From assembly GCA_012295275.1 (NCBI GenBank), contig CM022679.1, positions 16,940,342 through 17,004,341 of the forward strand: a stretch of DNA of 64,000 bases. The letters are read 5' to 3'. Source of the DNA: Chrysomallon squamiferum. Lineage: Eukaryota; Mollusca; Gastropoda; Neomphalida; Peltospiridae. Below, piece after piece: positions 53,901-64,000 of the stretch. The translations under genes and the position numbers were made by a program. The notes beneath the pieces were generated by a model. The model was not told the origin of the DNA. It searched no databases and worked only from the letters and a program-made list of their open reading frames with translations. The first letter of the stretch is position 1; each line of letters starts with the position of its first letter.

Positions 53901-56900
53901 GGGTATCTTTTCCTTGTCGTACACTGTGTTCATCATACTGCAAAGATGAGGATTCTGAAACAAATTATTACTTGAATAGTAATTAATACATAAAAAGGTA
54001 TTTTAAAAAATGAAAATTTCAGTCTCAGACTAACATATATAAAATTTCTGTATGGACAAGAAAATAAAAACAAAATATCAGTAACATTTGTTTTCTAATG
54101 TTCTGTTTTAAAAACTGTGAAAAAAGTAACAAAAGATTTATTCATGTGCATTTCCACAAACTCTAATTTGTGTTTAGTGAAGTGGTATTATTTCATTTAA
54201 AATTAAACTGATATCATCTGAAAGTCACATCTACCACAATAAGCAGACTGCCTCTTTTTCTGATCATCTCTGATAAAGCTAAAAAACACAATAATAACAC
54301 AATTATCAACCTTCATCACAAGTGCTTGTTGAAGGCTTCCTGTCATAAGCTTGTTTTCTCTTTAAAACATCTTTTTTCATAGACACTGTCTGTTCACAGG
54401 TTATCTGAAAATTGAAAATGTGGAAACTATTAATAAAACATTAAAGGTACTGATATATTTGTATTGATTTTAATAAATGTTAAATATTTTGTTTCATTTT
54501 CAAGAATTTATTATTATTATCATATAAATAATCAATAATCAGTATTTTCTGACATGAACTACTAATAACTAAAGGTTATAAATCTTCTCCTTTTTTCTTT
54601 CAATAATTATTTACCTCAAGGAGACAGTTCAATTAATTACTCTTCACATAAGAAAAATCAAATCAGTTTTAGATCAGTTTTCCTTTTGATCTTTCAAGTG
54701 GATCTGGGAAAGTGAAATCATTATCTGAGCAAAGTGTTTTATACAAATCTCTGAAGTTAAGAAGACCCGGGGCACATCCAGTTTGTATTACTGTTATCAA
54801 AGAGATACTTATTCTAACTGTATTACAGATTACAGGCTGTTGTGAACAGAAGGTAATTTTAAGGGCATAGATATCATAACTGCTCCATGGTTTATAATAG
54901 AGTTACTTTGAAAATTTCAGCTTAAACCTTTCTGATTATAATTGCAAATTGTTACCTATCAATATTATAATTATGCATGAAATAAAAACATGAATAAACA
55001 GATTATGATCATGTTACACTTCTATAATTAAAATTAGCTTTAAATTTTGAATGTATTGTTTGGAAGTTTTGTTAAGCAAAATCCAAGGATATTAGTAATA
55101 TAAACAATTTACATTAAGCATTTTTTTCTCAGTTGAATCAGCCTCTGGATTTCTCACTGAATCAATTATTTTTCCAGCTGTATGTAAACCAGCATCAGTA
55201 GCATCAACAGCTCCCTCCTCTGTCTCATTTTCACTTTCATTCTTTTCAGAATTATTTGCTGGTGGAAAAAAAAAAAAAAAAAAAAAAAAATATGTGTACA
55301 GGGAAGAACTGGTTACTACTCCAGTTTTTACCATTTGACCTGAGCAGGATAAAGCCAATAATATTAAGACTGCAACCAGTTATTTCTTTTATCATGCAAA
55401 CCCAATAATACAAAAATTAAATGAAATGAACTATTTTATTTACTGCTCTCATATCTGTGCATACATGTTGTAAGGAATATCAAATTCAGTAATGAATAAA
55501 ACAAAAATATTACTTTTTTTTTTTTTTTTAACTATTGAATTATTATTAAAATCATTAAGTATCACAGACATTTTCCAGATATCTGCATCATCTATGGTAC
55601 TGGCAAGAACATTTTTTAGAATCTCTGACAAATATAAATTAATTAATGTTGCAAGCAGGTTAAAATCTTCAGCTTCATCTCAAACAAAATATTGTTTGTA
55701 TGTTTATTTATAATGAAATATTTATCAACAAAATTTTAAAAAAATAACTAAGTTTAAGCTGTCTTATGAAAATGGAGACTCCATATTTCTTGCATGTTGC
55801 AATAACAATTTACTTTGCAGATTTTAGTGATTGTGGTTTTTTTGTTGTTGTTTTACATCAGAAAAAATTTGTGAAATATTATTATTTCTCAGTAATAATT
55901 AATAAATTTACCATCATTACTGACAATCACAACAGCTGGATCCTGCTTAACAGCTTCAGAGATGTTGTCACTGTAGTTATGAGACACTGGTGATGATGCT
56001 ACTTGTTCATTCTAGAAATAGGTTTTAAAAATTTAATGTCCACTGACTATTAGATTAGTCAATTCTGACATATTTTAACAGACAATGAAATTATATCACA
56101 TTAGTAAGCATATTTAAAGATAATAAGAATTTTTTTATTATTATTATTATTTTAATCATTTATATTTGTTTTAACATTTTTCTCTTAACAAGTGTTGGTA
56201 AATTTAAAAAATAAAAATCTAATTTCAAAAACTTATTTGTATAAAGTATTGATTTAATAATTAATGTTACAAAGTATTTTACCTATTATTTGGAAAATTG
56301 CCAAAGTTTTTTATTTACAAATGAATTCAATTTACACAGAAGCTAAAGTTGAATATGACACCCAGCAAACATCTACTAAAAATTCTGTATTTTTACTAGG
56401 TGTTAAAATCAAGTAAAAAAATATAAAATATTATACATTTCTATTTTAAGATAAGGCATATACATGAATTTAGAGATCAAACATATTGGTTAACCAGTAT
56501 AATACAAACCTTTAATGAGTACATTTCGTTATGTAACTTATTGTAAGCCACTCGAATGAAAACAGGTGCATCTTATGGTGTATCCTAACTGGACAAAGCA
56601 TGTTTTTTTTAGAACCATTGATTTCAGTTGCAGCATCCTAACTGCACATGTACAGTGCAACAGTTTTAGCTTGTCGTGCGCATGACAAAATAGGAATTGT
56701 TTCTATTTTGTGTCAAGCTACACAAGCATCTAAAATATATTAACCAAATTCAAACAAGATTATTTCCCCAGTACATGAAAATGGAAGATGAACAATTCAT
56801 CCATCTTGTTCAGATGTTGCCAGTACTTTATGACAGTTCTTTATCAACATACAAAAATAACAACAGAAAAGAAAATGCCTGGGAAAATATTATACTGGAA

Positions 56901-57489
56901 AAACTGGGTTTACCTAGTAAGTAATGTGTGTGTGTTATTATTAATATGCATGTATAAGCTTCTTGGAAGGTCCAATCCTACCCGGGGTGGGGGAAAGGTA
57001 GCTTTACATTAAGAGGACAGAACATTTTAATACATACCCTGATAGGTTTAACTTGTCTTCGGTGGTGGATGTTTCAAAACGGTTTTGTCGCTATGTTCGT
57101 GTCTGGTTAGGATAGAAAAAAAAGTGTCGCTTGTGACCGGTTAGGATACAGCTTCAGATGGGAAACAAAATAAAATAATAGTCTTCGATAAATTAGGTCA
57201 ATTTTTATTACTTACTTCATCCACTCCCGAGTTTTGCCGATTTTCTTCATTTTCCGACACATGTTTCCAGTTTCTTACAAATGTAAATGTTCTTTGCTTG
57301 GTTTCATGATTCCTACAAATATTATAAATATTAAATCATTACTGCTCACACCATTCAGTTAGTCCTATACAAAACACATTAACGGATTAATACGTTACTG
57401 AACTGTCTTTAAACGTATTATTACTTATTACATTTACGTAAGCAGTATTCTTACGCATATCTTTTTTCAAAATTAACAGCTGATGCCAT
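50924..57489 (-). CDS. CENPU: Centromere protein U homologue (CENP-U), ten coding exons
   Basis: Exons in order: 57489-57455, 57312-57216, 56011-55912, 55258-55113, 54404-54311, 53954-53849, 53380-53302, 53044-52997, 52196-52135, 51125-50924. All have AG/GT ends and join without stops, giving 322 residues from MASAVNFEKRYANHETK. The N-terminal half is polar and acidic with no domain. The C-terminal part matches the CENP-U pattern I recall from human: DLDVVYECITETAEDMI (about 177) before a coiled coil (VTDITKKELRKCISQIIQ, KRQSSVKRLRNGLCELQQRK, LKSKLTDLRKQLN), then INRWLFDFSKFQEQYSTI in place of the AAYFLSNLKQLHQDY block. CENP-U belongs to the CENP-O/P/Q/U/R group of the inner kinetochore. The protein is shorter than human CENP-U, and its last about 20 residues are unusual, so the final exon end is uncertain. 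Family assignment rests on remembered similarity. Confidence 0.6.
52242..52557 (-). mobile_element. Truncated inverted copy of the GGGTCATTCC-type transposon in CENP-U intron 8
   Basis: Read on the minus strand, this matches 45050-45390: ACTCATCTTATGAGTTAT, TGCATGGATGATTAATACA, TTTCCTGGGTGTAATAA, TCTCCCACATGTTAACTAAA and TTGAAAAGGCAATATGACAA occur in corresponding order. It lacks the outer about 240 bases and the terminal repeat; the plus-strand sequence passes abruptly into ATT repeats at 52557. It lies between CENP-U exons 53044-52997 and 52196-52135 and is absent from the duplicate at 36.9-37.1 kb. Confidence 0.8.
55265..55290. repeat. Poly-A/T tract at a CENP-U splice acceptor
   Basis: A run of about 26 A on the plus strand is, on the CENP-U strand, a long T run directly before the TTCCACCAG acceptor of the exon at 55258. 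It serves as a polypyrimidine tract and is prone to length change. Confidence 0.85.
56580..57149. mobile_element. 570-bp inverted-repeat element carrying a MADF-like exon
   Basis: The left end GTATCCTAACTGGACA and the reverse complement of the right end GTATCCTAACCGGTCACAAG form a terminal inverted repeat. A second ATCCTAAC copy lies inside each end (about 56636 on the left; TGGTTAGGAT at about 57107 on the right), in matching orientation, giving a nested pair of inverted motifs. It sits in CENP-U intron 2. It contains the MADF-like coding piece listed next but no transposase, so it looks like an internally deleted DNA transposon. No clean target duplication was recognised. Confidence 0.65.
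56775..56926 (+). pseudogene. MADF-like DNA-binding domain fragment inside the element
   Basis: From ATG at 56775 the frame reads MKMEDEQFIHLVQMLPVLYD, then STYKNNNRKENAWENII and LEKLGLP, followed by a donor-like GTAAGTAATG that also contains the in-frame stop. The layout (acidic start, FIxLVxxxPxLYD, YKNxxxKExAWxxI, LG at the end) is the first half of a MADF domain, a Myb-related DNA-binding fold often encoded by DNA transposons and by regulators derived from them. Only about 50 residues are present, as for a first exon whose downstream exons are missing. It is antisense to CENP-U. Confidence 0.6.
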
Positions 57490-58018
57490 CTTGACAAATT
57501 TTAAGTTTTGGACAACATTTTGCTTGAAGAATCAAGAGAAACACATTTGGGCTTCCCGCTAAAACATGGAAATACTTTTTGTGGCAGAAATGTTCAGCGC
57601 TATCATAAACATACAAAAGGAGCATGCGCATTTCATGTCTTGTGCCATATAATTACTGTTGATATTAATCAACAACAAATGTACAAATTGTAGTAAACAT
57701 TTTCGCAAAAAATAAAAAATAAAAATAAAAATTGCTGGCTAAATTCAGTATCATAACTGTAAAATTATCAGAAAACAAAACCCATATCAGTATATCATTT
57801 ATATGGCTTAATTAATAATTTTTGCCTTGACCGGAAGATGATTCTGTTTGCCATAACTGTGGGTTCTGTATGTAATGTCGTGTTTATCCGATCTCACTGG
57901 ACAAGCGGTTTACACCCCATAAGTATTTTGCTGTGAGGTGAAGGCCACAAACAGCACTGTTAGCAGCAACCAAAGAAATGTTGAAATCAGAAATGGTACC
58001 AATTTCTAAACGGAAACC
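57490..58018. promoter_or_regulatory. Divergent promoter region between CENP-U and TEDC1
   Basis: The two start codons, on opposite strands, are 529 bp apart, and no other gene intervenes. The stretch must hold both 5' UTRs and both promoters. No TATA box or known element can be assigned with confidence; parts near 57590-57640 and 57830-57960 are less AT-rich than surrounding introns. Confidence 0.5.
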
Positions 58019-61000
58019 ATGTCAAAGAAAATGTCAGGGAATCTTCAAGTTAGAGAAACTATACTGCTACTGTCGACAATTTTAGAGGAAAATGGAACGT
58101 CAACTATACATGCAGAACATTTTAGACTGGCCAAATTCGATAAAAATGATGCTGTAAGTGTAACTTATAACTATAAAGTATAACTATAAGTATAACTCTG
58201 ACAACAATAAGATTATAATGAATATTGCTACCACTACCAGTGGTACCATTATCAAATTCCCAAGTTCTGTGTAACTGAAAGTTTCTGAGTTTGTTTTATC
58301 GTACAAACTAGATGTATAATTGAAACTGTATATAAGTATATAATATATTAAATATAACTGATTAACTGATTTGTTATAACGTGATGAATTTGTTCTTTAC
58401 AGGTTTCTGTGTTGTGGAAACTATTGTTTGAACTGTTATATCTCTGTCAGTTTGGCAATATTGACCAAGCATCTCTCAAAGCAATTAGCCATTTTTCAGC
58501 TGGTACTGTTTTATAATAAAACTTTAAAGTGTGATATTTTAATTTTTCATCAAAACGTGATTTTATGATTCACGTTAAATGTTTAGATATATATTAAATG
58601 AAATAGAAAAAAAGTAATATAAATATGTTGACGAAAGTAAAGAAAGCAAAGTAAAAAACAAAACAAATCCCATTTTTTTTATTGATGTCCAAATGAGAAA
58701 AATTACAACTTTATATATGATTATAATAATAATTTTGCCTTTAACAATATGTAACATATGGATATGACATTTAGAATATTTCCAGATTTCTTGAGTATTG
58801 TTTAGTAAATAAAGATAAATACATTACAATTTATTGTTTAGAAGAACTATGCATATATGTGAAGAATGGAATGCAAGAAAGAGGATATCTGTCGACAGCA
58901 TTTGCTAATCTACCAAATGATGCATCTTCAGGAAGTCGAGAACTTCTGTTGGCTTTTGGCTGGTTGTTTTCTACAGAAAATATTATCGACAAATTTGTAA
59001 ACAAGTACATATCTCCAGTCAGCCAGGATACCACCTTGTTTCTTCAAGTACATGATATTTTCTTTTTCTTTTAACAAAAGTTTTATATAACAGTATGAAA
59101 GAACAGAAAAATACTATTTTGTGAGCATATATAAGACAGTAAAGGAAGAAGATAATTTTTCAAAAATGTACATAATATAACAGTTCAGCAATAATACCAA
59201 AAGTCAAATTAATAGTTTTAAAAAATGTTCAAAGAAGTTTGTATGGTGTGTTATTAATAGAAAAATAAATATAAAAAAAAAAAAAAAAAATGCAGCATGC
59301 AAATTAATATTTATATTGATTTATATATATTGCCAATCTTAGTAGTTTAAATACATATTACATAAACTGATTAGTATCATTAAAATCTTAAATCAATGTA
59401 TAAATATTAATTTCCATACTATAAAAACATTTCTTATGGCTTACTTTCAGGAGCAGCTTTCTGTTTTTCAAAATACTGCAATAAAATCAGTGAAGAGATC
59501 TGCAAAGGATTTTAGTTCTTCAGTACAGAATCTGCTGGTGCTGAATGGAAAACTTCGTCTTGGTCTACATCGACTGCATGCCTACCAACAAGAAGAGGCT
59601 CATCTCACATTTAAGGTTAGACACTGAAAAATGATTATAGCTAAATGATGGAATGTCAGTCCTTCTTATTGTTCAAGTTGAGCTACTTTTAACTGTAGTC
59701 AATAGTTACAGACTGGTTTATCAAAAACCATGACATACATTTTTCCACTCTGTTGGAAGGTGGATACAAATCACACCTTAATGCTAACAACGTCATGTTT
59801 ACATCAGCCCATTTGTTTGTAGCTCTTGTTGTAATATCACATTAAACATATTACCTCCATTGTTTAATAAAATACAGCGAGGGTCAATGACGTGTCATTT
59901 AATAATATAAAATTCAGAACAAAAGTAACAATCCATTCACTGGTGAGTTGACATTGTTGACAAATACTTGTTCAAATTACATTTTGAAACCAGGACTGTC
60001 TTGAATAAGTACTGCAAAGTGTTTATTAAATTATTAATTTAAAAAAAAAATTTGAATGAGCCATGAAGTACTAAACAATTTTCTTTTTTTTCCAGATGCA
60101 TGATGTAACTAGTAGAAACGTGTTACCCAAGGAATCAAGCCATTTAACTTTTAATGAAATTTATCTGCTGAGACATCCTGACAAACTGAAAAAGGTTTCT
60201 TTTGTTTGTTAATTGTCATTTATATATATATATATATATATCAATTACCTTTATTGTTTTTGGCAGAAATGTGACTGATTCCATAAATTCTTTACATTTT
60301 GTTTCCATACATTAAATATATAGGGCATGTTTGATACACTTTGTTATTTTAATTTAAATAAGCCTTGGTTTTCATTATTTTATTTTTTTTAACATCTGCA
60401 GAAAATTCTTATAAATTCAAACACTGTCATGTCTAATCTGTCTTTGTTGTTTTGAAAAGATGTTATTTTCTTCTATCTTTTTATTACTGTAAAATGTATT
60501 TAGATGATGAATGCTTTGAAGAAGGATAATGAAAGACTTGAGCACATCCTTTTGTGGAAAGAATATGAACATGTGTTCTGGACATGGATGGTATGTTTTC
60601 TTTTAAATCCTTTTTTCTGATAAATGTCTAGAGGTCAAAAGTAAACCCCAGATTTGATTAAGATAATGGTTTTTGTACAACTGTCAGTATTTGATTAATA
60701 TCATCTTTTGATTATCAACGTTTATTTACCTTCAAATAGAAAAATTTGTTACTGATAATATTTATTTATTTAATAGTCTTATGGTCAATGAGAGGTCAAA
60801 GATCCGTAAAAAAAGTTGAAGGGTTAAATAGTTTACTCACTTCTACTTTAGACCATTGTAAATAATTTTGGACAAAAATCATGTAACATTTATTCACCTG
60901 AAATGACTGAGAAAGTTTATAAAATTTGTTAAAATGTTACATGTTACATCTGTTTAAATGTTTCTTAATGTTGTGATTTTTATATTACTTGTTATTTAAC

Positions 61001-63156
61001 ATTATGCAAAAAAAATATAAACTACCAGCAGTTGTGACCAGAAGTTCATAACTGGTATCCTTTATATTACTGTCTGTATTTTGTTAAGGACAATTCAAAA
61101 CTCTGAAAGATAAATTTATTTTTAAAGCAGATACATAGAATATAACGACAGACTAGCTTTCATTTTCAGCTCAGTGTTTATCATTTGAAAGAGAAGGAGA
61201 CTTCAAACACTTGGGATGAGAAGTGTGATGTGTATCTCAGTTTACCTGTAACAATTAAACAGGACATCCAGCACTGTTTGAGACAGCTTACAAGCACCAT
61301 TTTGAGTTATGAGTCCACCATTGAGAGCTTAGAAGATCTTTGGAATTTAAAGGTAGAAAAGAGCAGATTAAGATTTTACATGCACATATGCACACACACA
61401 TACAGTGAACACTCTGGAAACAGGCATTTGACCAACTGGATTTCTGTGAAAACTGGCTCCATTTCAAAGTCCTGTCCAGCTATTACTAAACTATTATGAA
61501 CAAAATCCTGTCTAATCCGGATGCTGTCTACTTCAGATTCTGGGTGTAAATTCCAGAACAAAAGAACAAGTTGTATAATAATTAGTTTTTCATCATGGAT
61601 ACACAATTTTTCAAATGCAATTGCTTCTTAAATAATAGCAGCAGACTACCACATGAAATGAAATGATTGCACTTTTTTGAAGGCTTAATAAACAATGGTA
61701 TCATTTTTTTAATAATTACTATTTCATCAAACCCACAGTGTAAACAGAAAGATTTAGCTAACCAGGGTTCATGCTAGGCTAGAAAAATAGTGAGAAGAAG
61801 AGTGAAATGAGACAATATGATATAACAAGCCATTGTCACAAACCTAAAATTAAACGTCTACATATCTAGATCAATGTTCTTTTTCTAATAAAACAATTAT
61901 CATTATTATTTTATACAGATTCATGCCATAAGTAATAAAATTATTTAATAAAAGTTTTATTCTTGTTTGTTTACAATTACATGTAACCTGATCTCTTGAA
62001 TATCAGACCTCTACTTATGTTCTTTTTTAATTGTAATCTTTACTGTACATGTAATTCTGTACAGTCAGTTATCATGTCCATCACAGCTAATTTAATTTGT
62101 ATATAAATATAAAAGAACTGTGTTTATTGTCAAACTCTAATCACAAACAATAAAACTGCATTTTTTTTGGAGCTATTCAAACAAGTTTAAAGTCGAGTAT
62201 TTTGCCCATGTCACCCCCTCATGTGAACTCTTATTATGAAATTTAAAATACAAAGACAGCCAGTATCTGACATTTTAAAATGTAGGGACCATTACTGGCA
62301 ATTTTGGCAAAGAACAACAACCAGCAGACACTTGAATGGATTAACAATACGCATAATGATCCAGTGACCAAATTTTCTTATTGAGATGTTCTTAAATTAA
62401 TAAAACAAATGAAACCTTTTGCTGCTACTACTGAAAACAGACTTTTGCAACCAGTGTTAAACATGGTTACCATAAATAATTTGTTTTGGCGAGAGACTCT
62501 TTCTCAGCTAACACTTAAATAGACGTTTAAATGACATTTGTAATAAAATATATTCCAATTTCTTTATAAACTGGCATGCTGTCTAAAACAGCATATCTTG
62601 TTGGTCCCAAGAATATACCTTTTTCTTTTTTCTTTTATTTAACTTAAACCTTTAAATATTTCTTCTGTTTTTTGTGGGGGAGCAGTTTTTAAATTTTAAT
62701 CAGATATGCAGTAAATAAGGAATGGGAAAGAAAAAAAATATATATGTAAAATATTAAGAGATCTTTAGTTTGTTTTTAACAATATTTAAATTTGAATTTC
62801 AGAAAGATGAAGTATCACCATTAGAACTTGACAAATTGCTGTCACAGGTAAATGAAGAAATTATCCTTCAGAAAAACAATCTGATGAAGATTGAACCGAA
62901 AAGATCATCATCTGAAAAGCCAAAACCCAACTTCATTTTACAAAAACAGTGTAAGACAACAAGCAAACAGCCAAAGTTTTCTAATCACACTAATATACAG
63001 TCATACACAAATGCATTTAAAGCTCAGATATCCAAGATGGAGTCAGAGTTGTTGAAGGTGAAGGAAGAGTGCTCAAAAGAACTTGATGCATTAGCCCAGA
63101 AAATACCTTCAGTAATCTGTTTGCAGTCTTCACCAGTGCAGAAAACAACTAGCTGA
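58019..63156 (+). CDS. TEDC1: Tubulin epsilon and delta complex protein 1 homologue (TEDC1), eight coding exons
   Basis: Exons 58019-58153, 58403-58502, 58842-59047, 59451-59615, 60096-60194, 60504-60590, 61170-61352 and 62803-63156 all have GT/AG borders and join without stops, giving 442 residues, near the about 425 of human TEDC1 (C14orf80). Best matches from memory are the N-terminal FRLAKFDK block, the L(P)NDASSGSRELLLAFGWLFS stretch at about 101-121 (human GSRELLLALSWLL) and the helical remainder including LVLNGKLRLGLHRLHA and the WKEYEHVFWTWM exon. TEDC1 with TEDC2 binds epsilon- and delta-tubulin and is needed for stable triplet microtubules in centrioles. The start ATG has a second in-frame ATG four codons later. 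The C-terminus (about 325-442) is Lys/Ser-rich with a short coiled-coil-like segment (ISKMESELLKVKEECSKELD). Confidence 0.9.
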
Positions 63157-64000
63157 AGAAAATTTGAATGAGAAATCTTTTTCAATAGTACTGAGTAAAA
63201 GAACAATGACATTTGTTATTGATGCTGATCTTTAAGTACCTGATGCAGCATGTTCAAGAGACTGCATCACATATTTGCTATATTTTTTAATATTACAAAA
63301 CAGGTAATATTTATATTAGTAACTTTTATAAAAATAATAAAAGTAGTAATACATATATAATTACTATTTTTATTATTAATATAAAAATATTAATAAATCA
63401 TTTTTTCATTCTTTAAACAGGAATGTTTCCATTGTTTTCTGTGATGTTTGTTGATCTTGAGCTGTTGATATCAGTGCAAGCTTTTTATATAATTTATATG
63501 TGCAACTAAATTTTAAAAATAAATTGTTTAAATTGAATACATTATATACTGATAAAAAACATTTTTTTCAAAAAATCATCTTATGTTTATAATTGCTAAA
63601 GTGCTGCTTCTGTGTGAATGAGGAAAGGTCATGTAGATACTTTCAATTTTGAGTCAAGCAAATTAAATATGAAACTAAATGTTGTATGCAATGTGAAGAT
63701 TCATTGAAATCTTGAAACCTTGAAAAAATTAACGAGCTAATCAGAGCAAGTTGTTGTGAAGCATGTCTGTGACAGGCATGCTTTCTGACAGGTCAGCGGG
63801 CGTGTCTGTCGCAGAAAAGAGTTTTGGGTAAGGAAAGAGAGTGGATTCTTGTTACAATTGCAGGACACAACAGAGTGTCCAGCATATATCAGAAGATTCA
63901 AGCATAATCTGTTTTATGTACTTGCATATACCATTTTCTTAATGCTGGACATTAGAATAATGTAAATACTAAATTGGAAAATGTTATTTTCCACATAGCC
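63157..64000 (+). other. TEDC1 3' UTR and downstream flank
   Basis: AT-rich sequence after the TEDC1 stop with candidate AATAAA polyadenylation hexamers, for example near 63334 and at 63518. Nothing coding was recognised up to the right edge. Confidence 0.5.

Noticed and set aside
57508-57693. 61-residue ORF between CENP-U and TEDC1
   Set aside because: No motif, no splice context, and it lies in the presumed divergent promoter.
58831-59034. Minus-strand 67-residue ORF
   Set aside because: Antisense shadow of TEDC1 exon 3, whose family match is clear.

Overview
The window looks like nuclear DNA from an animal, most likely a lophotrochozoan such as a mollusc (inference). It is strongly AT-rich and full of microsatellites and decayed DNA transposons. 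Its genes are split by GT..AG introns of roughly 0.2-1.5 kb and belong to animal-wide families: SEC24C/D, FUT10/FUT11, MARCHF1/8, CENP-U and TEDC1. There is no bacterial, plasmid, phage or CRISPR content.

Layout. (1) 1-10984, minus strand: a SEC24C/D-type COPII coat gene. 18 coding exons can be placed; the 3' end lies beyond base 1 and the 5'-most exon is unresolved. One intron carries a 428-bp MITE with terminal inverted repeats. (2) 15022-17918, minus: a complete two-exon FUT10/FUT11-type fucosyltransferase. (3) 22968-25092, plus: a three-exon MARCHF1/8-type membrane RING-CH ubiquitin ligase with a long AT-rich 3' region. (4) 25.1-34.6 kb: gene-poor, with a hAT-type MITE, a 35-bp minisatellite and one orphan coding-like exon at 31.5 kb. 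(5) 34626-35435, plus: a single-exon, two-transmembrane protein of unknown family. (6) 36-52 kb: repeat-rich. It holds a diverged duplicate of the 3' end of the CENP-U gene (36.06-37.3 kb), long-period tandem repeats, a LINE fragment, a broken transposon-type ORF and a broken zinc-finger-like ORF (46-49 kb). (7) 50924-57489, minus: a ten-exon gene that I read as CENP-U. (8) 58019-63156, plus: an eight-exon TEDC1 gene.

CENP-U and TEDC1 start 529 bp apart in opposite directions, so a kinetochore gene and a centriole gene probably share a promoter region. The main genes otherwise look like unrelated housekeeping genes (ER export coat, ER/Golgi fucosylation, endosomal ubiquitination). The most informative unexplained material is three copies of one inverted-repeat element family, at 7.6, 44.8 and 52.2 kb; the CENP-U 3' duplication, which preserves a version without one of those insertions; a 570-bp inverted-repeat element carrying a MADF-like exon inside a CENP-U intron; and orphan exons at 31.5 and 42.7 kb that join in frame. 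All coordinates and splice joins were read by eye; no alignment was run.
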